Of a DNA stretch of 64,000 nucleotides, positions 55,613-64,000 are shown in pieces. Source of the stretch: Neoechinorhynchus agilis (Eukaryota; Acanthocephala); the NCBI GenBank assembly GCA_051530055.1, contig CM121342.1:15128001-15192000 (forward strand), in the 5' to 3' direction. Under the pieces are notes generated by a model. That model was not told where the DNA came from, made no database searches, and saw nothing but the letters and a program-made list of their open reading frames with translations. Position numbers and translations under genes: made by a program. Position 1 is the stretch's first letter. Each line of letters begins with the position of its first letter.

Positions 55613-57493
55613 TTAGGTCGAAATCTTCACACCGCCCTCTGCAGCCTTCTCCTCTCTCAGTCGATCTTTCTTTAGCATCCCAAAAAATTTAGCCTTTTCA
55701 GCGCTGGTCTGGAATCGTCCATGTCCCATCTTCGAGGAAGTATCAATAAATTTCAACTCGATCTTTTCAAGTGCGGCACGACTCTTCTGTGGAAGAAGAC
55801 TCTTTCTTAAAACAATTGGACGCTTTCGAGTACCCATACAACATCCTTTAATTATCAAAAAGTCTTGAGTAACTATTCCATAGTGAGGAAAACCTCCCAT
55901 GGGTGTGATTGATTTCTGAACTGTGTCGTATTCGGTATATCCATTGCTGGTCCAGAGTTTTCCATTTACCGTGTGGTATCCGTCACCGATTCGGTATATC
56001 TTCTTGTTCTTTTCAGTTCGGTGATGGTAGCCCTTTTGCCCAGCTCTGGCCACAGCGTAAGAAACACGACTGGGATGCCATGCACCAATACACGCAACCT
56101 TACGAAGACCTTTGTGGGTCTTACGAGGAAGTTTACGAGTGTGCCAACGTGACGTTACACCTAAAAGAAATATTAGATCAAGAGAGGGGAAAAGTGGATC
56201 AGAAGGAAGGCAGCTTGATCCTCATGGAACTCAGAAGGCGCTCGCTTCAATTTCATCATCTCCAAAATAAGAGCTTTACCTTTGAATCCCTTTCCCTTTG
56301 TAACCCCAATACAGTCTATCATTTCATTACATTCAAATACGTCCTTTATTTGTGGATAGTCGATATCAGAATTCGAAAAGAGAATCCTGGCAAGCCGGTT
56401 ATATTGATTCAGTGTTTTTAAAAACATCCTTCATTTGGCTTTTTCCTTGTGGGCACACAGCCCACCTATCTTGGTCAGGGAAACCCACGGCTAAGAGTTT
56501 TTACATCCCTCAGGATCCTCCCCCGGGGAATCGGGACTAATTATTGAGCTTCCTATCCCCTTCAACGAGGTATTTCGTCCCTTTGGTTATGAATCATAGG
56601 AGTTTGTAGATTTTCGAACCCTTTGACCTACTTAAACAGAGATTCGGGCTCAAGTCCATTTGGTCACCTCGACACAACTACGGAATGTACAACAAACTCA
56701 GTCAGTTTGGGAACATCCCTCAATCGCCTTTTTCCTAAATGGGCTCTAATCCAACCGAATTCTCCTAAAAGTCGGGAAAAAACACACACGATCTACATCG
56801 ACAGTTCCACTTCCTTTACACTGACGCTCTTCTCAAAATGACTCTTCGCCCATTCAACCTTATCAGCAACACTTCCTCCATTAAGCTGAATTTCCATAAT
56901 GTGAGCCTTTTTCTGTCTTTTGTTCATAAGTCGCATTTGAGTGTGGCTAATAACCCGAATAACTTTACAATATTTCTTCATTAACTCGAAATGATGTTCG
57001 ATGCGCTTTTGACCTTCCGGCGTCTGCCACTGAGTGGCGTACTTAACAAAAGCGCGTTTCTTGCTCTTGTGCCAGTTTTTGTAAAAACGTCGTCTGCACT
57101 CGTCGTTCAAGTGCTCAGCAAACACAGTTTTGAACGTGCGTAGGCCGTGTGGAGTCTCGATGTAGCCCACAACGCCAATAATGATCATGGGCGGTGCTTC
57201 AAGCACGGTCACTGGTTCGAGAGTCTCTTTTTTGTTAAGACGGGAACCTGGTTTGTCTACGTCACGAACAACGTGCGTCATACCGGCCTTGTACGATATA
57301 AACGCAGTAAGATGAACTGGTTTCGAAGGATCATCCTTTGGAAAAGCCTTGACCTTTCCCCGGTGCCGCTTACAACGCTTTTTTGGCAGAAATCCAAGAC
57401 TGCCATGACGAGGCTGCTCGAATTTACGATGACTCTAACGATGTCAATAAGCACTAAAAAGAGACGATACCGAACAGCCTCAACACTTACCAT
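55613..57493 (-). CDS. RPL3: Large-subunit ribosomal protein uL3
   Basis: This protein is part of the 60S subunit near the peptidyl-transferase centre. The first coding exon is only the ATG (57491-57493) before gtaagt. After 57 nt exon 2 starts '[20 protein letters not shown]' and runs through '[14 protein letters not shown]' and '[20 protein letters not shown]' to about 56797. A third exon has '[20 protein letters not shown]' (about 56353-56287). The last exon, from about 56160, has '[15 protein letters not shown]' and 'GARAGQKG'-type sequence (actual '[13 protein letters not shown]'). It ends after '[19 protein letters not shown]' at the stop at 55613. The roughly 440-nt second intron carries PLE-like repeat sequence and uses the donor gtggaa. 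Confidence 0.94.
56430..56660 (-). repeat. PLE-like repeat within an RPL3 intron
   Basis: This is an inverted relative of 28975-29135. It includes 'gtgggcacacagcccaccta', the complement of the gatcggtgggttgtgcgccc motif. It explains why this intron is about ten times longer than its neighbours. Confidence 0.55.
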
Positions 57494-57779
57494 TACAGCA
57501 CAGTTGACGAAAACGAAGCTTACTAATAGAGGAAACAGAATAAAGAACGATGTTAGACACAGAAGAATGCTTAAAATTTTAGGAACGGAAGAATGCACAC
57601 GTTTTATTTGATTGTGACGTCAGGATTTATCACAGATACAAAGGAGTTTTAGAGCACTGATTAATTTTTTTAGAAACGGAAACCATGTTCACGCTTTCAT
57701 TTGTGTGGCATGTTTTAGCATTTGCGAAAAAACCCATAACTCTAATTTTAAGTCTGGCTATCCGGGCCCAAGGAAAAAT

Positions 57780-58780
57780 TATCAGTCGTGGAAAAGATCT
57801 TACTTCAACACAGGGGCATTGTCCTACATCGGGTCTCACATCACCCATGGGCGATTAAGCAGGCGATTCTAGGAGGCATGTTGAGAAATGCTAGATTATG
57901 CTCGACAACTAGACAGAGCAGATTAGATGCAGAGGAACGGATCCGTGGTATTTTCGCAAGCAACGGATATTCTACACAAGAAGTAGACCGGATGATTGAC
58001 AGGGCAAACAACCGACGAAATCGGAACGATCGATTTACCACTGTCGGGAATTCCGTATATATCCGAAGATTTCACATGGAACGTGAAGCGAATACTTTTG
58101 GAATGCCACGCCAGAGCACGGGTTGTGCATATGACCGGTCCTTCCTTAAGAAAACTTCTGATGAGGACTAATCACCACGAGGATCAGGAGAATTGTCCAA
58201 AAAAGTGCATTACGTGCACTCAATGTCAATTGGACAATGGAGATGGAAGACGAAGACCGAAGGCATCCTGTATGATGAGCGACGTGGTATAGCGGATCAC
58301 ATACGGCAATTGCATGGACCAGGGGAAATCCTGCAGCTACATTGGAAAGACGGAGCGGAGGCTACACCAGCGGGTAACTGCGCATTTCTGTAATGCACGT
58401 AACCCGCACGCACCGTCGTACGCGTCAGCACTGTTGGCCACCCATTTTGCTAACCACCACAATAATGTTAGCCCAGCCTTGGGGTGGGGGTTCTCTACAA
58501 GGCATCTGATCCTGTAGACCTTTTGCATTGCCGAAGCTCTGCTTATTGGTCGTGGAGGGGTCACTCAATCGGAAGGATGAATTATCAGACAGTTTATCAC
58601 TTTTCTGACCTTTTCAGAGGGAGAGTCCCCGAAGAAGCCGTGAAGCGGCGAAAATTCGGACAAAATATAACATCGTACTCGGGAACGTTTTGGAAAAATC
58701 TTGAAGGCTCTGGATTGAGCCGAAATATCGATTCAATAAATTTACATAATTTTTGTCGCCACTACACAAGAATCCAATGA
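57780..58780 (+). mobile_element. Penelope-like element remnant (RT C-terminus and GIY-YIG)
   Basis: The plus strand encodes a post-RT thumb-like region ('WAIKQAILGGMLRNARLCST', then 'RGIFASNGYSTQEVDRMI'). After frame changes it encodes a GIY-YIG nuclease. 'VV' then a TAG precede 'RITYGNC', and 'SYIGKTERRLHQRVTAHF' follows with the catalytic-type Arg. The stop where the first Tyr would be (TAT to TAG) and several frame breaks show it is dead. The 5' flank shares sequence with 29130-29190. Confidence 0.75.
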
Positions 58781-59787
58781 GCAATGAAACACTTTCATGG
58801 ATTAGTTGTTTTTGACAGTCTCCAAAAATTGACCTTAACAAATATTGCATTCGGTTGAAAAATTTAATTTTGCTTTTCATCTCTCTATTGAAGAAGCGTA
58901 TAAGTTGTTGGTCCTCGGAACATTTGAAACGATTTTTCCGATATGAATCCATACAATCAAATTGAATGTGACTATGGATTGTTGGTGATTGGAATCGATT
59001 TTCAATTCTGGGAATTTGAATACGCTGAGATTTATAAACGAGCGATGTTATGGGGTGACAACATATTTATCCAAACGTTTTTATCGAAAAAAAACACGAT
59101 GATTTTTTAAGGTCTCAAGTATCCTTCGATTATTTATTATTATCGAGCTCAACAGACTGGTGATTGACAGCATGCTAAAAAATGTTTTTCCTCCTCCCAA
59201 CTACAATCCTCGTGCATTTTGCTTGACAGCCATGTAAGTAGTGCATCATTTTCCTCACTCTATTTTCTTAAACTCAAGAGTTGCTCACCTCATTTCCTTA
59301 AATCGACGATGGATTTACGAACGGACTTTGTAAGTTAATTAAACATTGCACTTCCATCGGTTTTATACAAGGACTATTCAATTGATGATACATTGGACAG
59401 CAGCGAGTTGGGCAATTCGGAGAATCAAGTTGTGGGACACATTTGTTCGAAGGAAAATCCGGCATGGGAATACATTTCCAGTACGAGTCTTTAATTTTAA
59501 ATCCGTCTGACCATCTTTATGAGCGTAAATTCGTTTAAAAAATTTCGAGTCATAAATACATCTTGTCGACCGTACTATTGGTCAACGAAATTTCTCTAAA
59601 TTTACTTTGACAATGTCGTATTTGTAACTGTTGAATTGTTAAAGATCAAAAAATCCACGACCGTAATCTGCGCAGTGAACAAACAAAACATTTTAGAGAG
59701 ATTAGAAGATATGTTTCTATTTTAATTGATGCATTAAAATTTATAATCTTGTACATAAAGTCGTCTTGAGCATTGATGCATTTGCAG
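58781..59787. other. Upstream region of the ClC gene, exons unresolved
   Basis: The N-terminal exons of the chloride channel should lie here. A frame starting 'MNPYNQIECDYG' at about 58943 is a candidate, but no family feature confirms it. No repeats are recognised. Confidence 0.3.
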
Positions 59788-62700
59788 GTAAATTACACGA
59801 TCTAAAGGTCAATACCGTTCAAACGATTGGCGAAGATTGGATATTTTTAAGCTTGCTCGGATTATCCATGTCTATAATCAGCTTTGCTGTTGATGTTGCC
59901 GTTGAAATGTTGCGAAATTGTATTTACTGAGTTACGCCATAAATTTCCCTTCATCGTTGTAGTCGCTTTTAGGTATAATTAAGTCTTACATGTCCAGTCA
60001 AAACATCCGGATTAAAATTTGAAGTTCTCGTTTGTGTTTTCGGTCGATTTCTTTTTGTCATATATCATTGTCCTCGGGGTAAATTTGATTTTACGTTGGC
60101 GAGCAATAACGACTGAAGAGGCAAGGAAAACCTTGCGAAATATTTCTCAAATAAATGAGTAACGACAACACCGAGGACAGGATTCGCCAACGTACAATTT
60201 CTTTTTGTTTTTCGTTTTTATACAAACTAACTTTACCGAAATTCGTCAAGGCCTGAAATACGAGAAATTCAAAATAGATATTTAATCTGGACATGTTTGC
60301 CTCTCAGCTTTGTTTTATTTTCTGCATTAGTTGTACAAGTATTCGCTCCCCAGGCAGCAGGTACGTCTTCTAGTGATTTTCTTTGCTGATTATGCTACAG
60401 GTTCCGGAATACCTGAAATTCGAGCAATCCTACGAGGTGTTCAACTAAGTCCTAAGATTTTGACAATCAATACAGCCGTCGTCAAAGTAGTGGCACTAAC
60501 AGCGGCTTTAGGCAGTGGTGTTCCTATAGGAAAAACGGTGAGTCTCTATCGTTTTACAGTTAAACCCATTTTAAATTAAAGGGTCCGTTTGTGCATATAT
60601 GCAGTGCAGTTGCGATTATGATTGGCAATTGGCTGAGTGATGGCACAAGAGACCTCTCTTCGGTAAATAGAATTCTCAAAAAATCAAAAATTAATTATAA
60701 ACCGTTCAGATGACTTTGATTTACAATGACATGCTTGTGGTAGCATGCGCGACAGGTGTAGCGGCAACCTTCAATGCACCCATCGGAGGTTCGTTGTACT
60801 CATACAACCACTACGATAGTCTCAATTCTTTAAAAAAGGAGTTTTGTTCAGCATTGAAGTTACTTCAACTCATTTCAATATCAAAAACTATTGGAGAGGA
60901 TTCTACGCCTCACTACTCGGGGCTCTCTTCTTTCGCTCGATAAGTCTCGCTAGAGACAAAGCATGTACGGCCGCTTTTTCCAGTATTCTTTATATCATCA
61001 AAATTCATCAGCGACGCTGTTACCACTTGAGTTTTTAAAGTTTCACACGGAGTTTCCGTTCGCTCCTGTTGAAATTATATTTTTCGCTATTTTAGGGTAT
61101 GCCCGTGACATACATTCGTTTCACCAAGTACATTCTCAGAGTTTATTCCGGTATCTTCGGATCGATATTTACTGTTCTCTACAAATATCTCACCATTCTT
61201 GAAAATAAATTAAGAATGAAAATGAATGTTAAAGTGTGGTAAGTATATAAATTATTTTTTTGAAATAACCGGAAATATTATTGACTAATTTTTAAAAGAA
61301 AACCTAGCTCCGCCATAAATATAGAAAGTCGAATAAATAGTTCTTTACTAACGACACGACTACCCTTTTCATAACGTATAAATTTTTTCTATAATCGTTC
61401 GAATAGATTTCAGCTTTGACACCCAGGTGAGAGAAATGCTCGATCTAAATATCTCTTAAACTGCTCTATTACTCTCGTGGTGTTGCACCGGCTCGCAGAT
61501 AATCATAAAATAGTCAAGATTAAGAATTCGCCTCTTATCTGAGCGCAATAGCTGCGGTGTTTCGGGGTATTCAGGCACAAAAAGTGCCATGTAGAGGGAC
61601 AAGAATTTTGTACTTTCAACCTTGCACCATTTCGCATACTAGGAAAGTGTTTTACACGTTCATAATCTCCGTGCTGATATTCTCCACAACATTCCCCCAC
61701 TCAATAGGCCACTTCATGGGCAAAGACGTGAGTGTTTATTGGATTTTGTTGTAGAAAGCCTAAATTAATCGTTACTTAGCAAACCATGAATCAAAAGCTT
61801 AAACATCTTCTAAGTTTTGGATTTTGGAACGGTGATATGGCGAAACAATGGACGCAAATCCAAGAGACGTGGTCGCATAATAACACCTTCGGATACTTGG
61901 CGATATTTTTTACCGTTAATGTTTGTTTTGTATTTGATTGCGAACGAATGCCTGACGACTCGCCTTTTCTTAGTTCATTCTGTCAGTGCTGGCCAGTACA
62001 CTCCCCATTCCATTAGGGCTCTTTGCACCACTCTTCATCCTTGGTGGGACATTCGGTCGCCTTTTCGGAGAGCTACTTGCAATGGTCTTTCCAGACGGTC
62101 TCAAATATCCGGCTATAGGGTTATATACACGTTGAAATCTTGACCCAAAGCTCTTGTTGAGATTTCGCGATTTAAACCAATCATCCCAGCTGGATATGCA
62201 CTAGCAGGTAGGCTAACGGAAGCAGTGAATTGTATTTACTCGAAGGGAGAGCCATTTTCTTTTGGGCGCTTTTAGAAACAAAATCAGTCGGTTTTCAACA
62301 TGAAATCATTACTTTATGAAGCTTTGAATATCTTCGGTGTTAAGTTTTGTTTTTAAATTGACACTGGCGGATTGCTGTAATGATAGAGAAAATCTTTATT
62401 CCTGAGCTTTCGCTGTCTCACGTCTTCTACAGGAATCTGCAAAGACGCCCGGAGATCTTTACTGAGTTAAAGTAGCGACATTGAAGTATAAAAAGTTCCT
62501 CCCACGTATTGAGCAACTCTGGGGTTTGATTAAGAGGATGTCCAGAACTCCACCTCGCGTTGTCCATGGGAAACACCGACCCTTCTCTTCCATTCCCAAA
62601 ACTTATGCTCGTTATAAAAAACGGGCGATGCTAGTATTGCTGCAGATCAGAGTTTTTAAATTTTTGATCTTTCCAAGCGTCTGACTTTTATTTTTGATGC

Positions 62701-64000
62701 TTGCTCTAATGAACAACTAGGATTGTTTCCCTAGTAGTCTTAGAAATTAGTCCTTTGGTTACCAACGGTCATATCAATTCTTTGATTCTTGGACAGCTAG
62801 CGTGCCCTTTGGAAATTCACAGATATTTACTAGATGAATAACGGAGTTCGTACAATATGTGAGCTAAATCTGATCCCAATTGAGCAATACCCGCATCTTC
62901 CTTAGAAATCGCAACCTGCTATTGGTCTCAAAGTTTTCATGAAAATAAGTGGGGTACAATCGTTATGAGCTCAGAAGCAAAAAAATCGAAATTTTCAGCA
63001 TACCTTCGTTTCTAGGAGCGGCTGGATTCTCTGGCTCGGCATCTCATACACTTTCGATTGCAGTGATAGCAGTTGAAGTGACGGGTGAGATATTGTATCT
63101 TCTACCAATTATGGTCAATAATTTGGTGTTTGCGATCGATCACTAATAATAACGTATGAACGTAGGTAGCAGTTGCAACGGGAAACATTGTGGCCAAAAG
63201 ACTGCATCTCTCCATATACGACACCATTAATAAGCTAAAGAAACTTCCTTTAATGCCTGAAATCACAAGTGATAATTACAGGTGATTTTTTGTATCCTAA
63301 TGAAATTCATCAGTTTCAATAAAGATATTTCGACATTAAATTGATTAATTTTATGAACAGAGAATTTAACGTCGTTGAGGTTGACGCAAGTGCTAGCTCG
63401 CTGACTCTACTGGTCAATGGGTCAGACCAAGTTTATTATCCGGTTGTGAGAGGTTAGTTTTGATTCTTAAAATTTAAGAACAATGGCCGTTAAAGATGGG
63501 GATATATTGGTTGGTGTAACAACAAAAAATGATATTTATGAATATATAAAGAACGAAATAGACAAACATGGCAATAGAGAAAAAGGTAGGGACGTTTTTC
63601 CTGAAAATTCATCAGTATCTTTTTCCTCATGTTCTGCGTATCGATTAAGGGTCGATGGACGTTTCGTCATCATGTTTGGCATCGGATTTTAATCAGCTAA
63701 AAGTGACCGATTCAGTTCATCAGCTTCCGGCAAGTGCATCTCTAAATGAGGTTCTTAAAATACTAAACTGCAGAATGAGAATATATATGGTGTTTTTTCG
63801 CAACAGGTTCACACAATATTCCAATTGTTAGCACTCAAAGTAGCATTTGTGAGCGTAAATGGAAAACTTATTGGAATCGTAACCGAAAAAGAGGTAGAAT
63901 GAGATTTAATGGAAAGTAATTTTAAATATATATAGATTGAGAACACCGTGGCCACTTGTTCCGACCGATGGGCGGAAATGAAAAATCTTAGACACACAAG
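59788..64000 (+). CDS. ClC-1/2-type chloride channel, 5' unresolved and 3' cut by window edge
   Basis: This is a plasma-membrane ClC protein by similarity to CLCN1/2. '[15 protein letters not shown]' (59788-59920) is helix B. '[15 protein letters not shown]' and '[13 protein letters not shown]' follow (60331-60460). '[17 protein letters not shown]' spans an intron at 60538-60581. Then come '[20 protein letters not shown]' (about 60840-60900) and '[20 protein letters not shown]' (about 62000-62050). The C-terminal CBS region has '[18 protein letters not shown]' and '[19 protein letters not shown]'. The pore motifs GSGIP and GxFxP are present; the GKEGP motif reads GKTGP. Introns are about 40-50 nt except where repeats sit. 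Coding continues past 64000. Confidence 0.85.
60113..60140 (+). ncRNA. Hammerhead-ribozyme-like core in a ClC intron
   Basis: The core is CTGAAGA, G, a perfect 6-bp gcaagg/ccttgc stem with an AAAA loop, then GAAA. The flank 'tatttctcaaataaat' resembles that of the core at 20839. Outside, 'acgttggcga' (60092) can pair with 'tcgccaacgt' (60187) and 'gtcctcgg' with 'ccgaggac'. The nucleotide at the expected cleavage position looks like G, so self-cleavage may be lost. Confidence 0.45.
62210..62930. repeat. Repeat-bearing long intron of the ClC gene
   Basis: This interval between conserved ClC segments contains the dispersed repeat shared with 17865-18110 (about 62355-62600). No exon is recognised inside it. 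Confidence 0.5.

Overview
The window is nuclear DNA from a small-intron invertebrate animal. Coding regions are broken by many introns of about 40-60 nt with AG acceptors. The genes are animal-type: fibrillar collagens with C-propeptides, an adiponectin receptor, a ClC chloride channel and a V-ATPase accessory subunit. B9D1, a ciliary transition-zone protein, implies a ciliated animal. A mitochondrial COX1 fragment inserted near 49.7 kb needs AGG read as serine to match the COX1 consensus. That is a feature of non-chordate bilaterian mitochondrial codes and argues against a sponge, cnidarian or vertebrate. No closer identification is made.

1-9.3 kb is mostly retroelement debris. A restriction-like-endonuclease (RLE, R2-type) non-LTR element is split by a 5'-truncated RTE-like element with an 8-bp target duplication. 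A Penelope-like element (PLE) fragment lies between inverted repeats, then a frame-broken MGME1-like exonuclease gene and a Jockey-like remnant. 9.3-12 kb holds cytoplasmic asparaginyl-tRNA synthetase (NARS1, minus) and a divergent small membrane-protein ORF. 13-20 kb holds decayed RLE copies around TRMT2A (minus). 21-24 kb holds an arrestin-like gene with one in-frame TGA and an adiponectin receptor (both minus). 24-27 kb is gene-poor. 27-30 kb has an ATP6AP1-like gene and B9D1 (both plus). 30.7-33 kb is a Jockey-like element carrying an inserted RLE fragment. 33.5-35.8 kb is alanine aminotransferase (plus).

36.1-48.3 kb is the centrepiece. Two complete fibrillar collagen genes are transcribed divergently from a shared 650-bp interval. 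One large intron of the plus-strand collagen contains an intronless RAD51D-like recombinase gene on the opposite strand, whose Walker A lysine is replaced by arginine. The two collagens look co-regulated and could be partner chains of one fibril (inference).

49-51.1 kb is the longest RLE copy, interrupted by the COX1 insertion. It is followed by RPS4 (minus), a small membrane ORF (minus), an SLC35A-type nucleotide-sugar transporter (plus), RPL3 (minus, with an ATG-only first coding exon), a PLE remnant (plus) and a ClC-1/2-type chloride channel that runs off the right edge. In the channel the gating glutamate position reads threonine.

Hammerhead-ribozyme-like cores recur in PLE-like surroundings. 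Several conserved genes (MGME1-like, NARS1, TRMT2A, SLC35A) show single frame breaks, which may be assembly indels rather than true pseudogenes.
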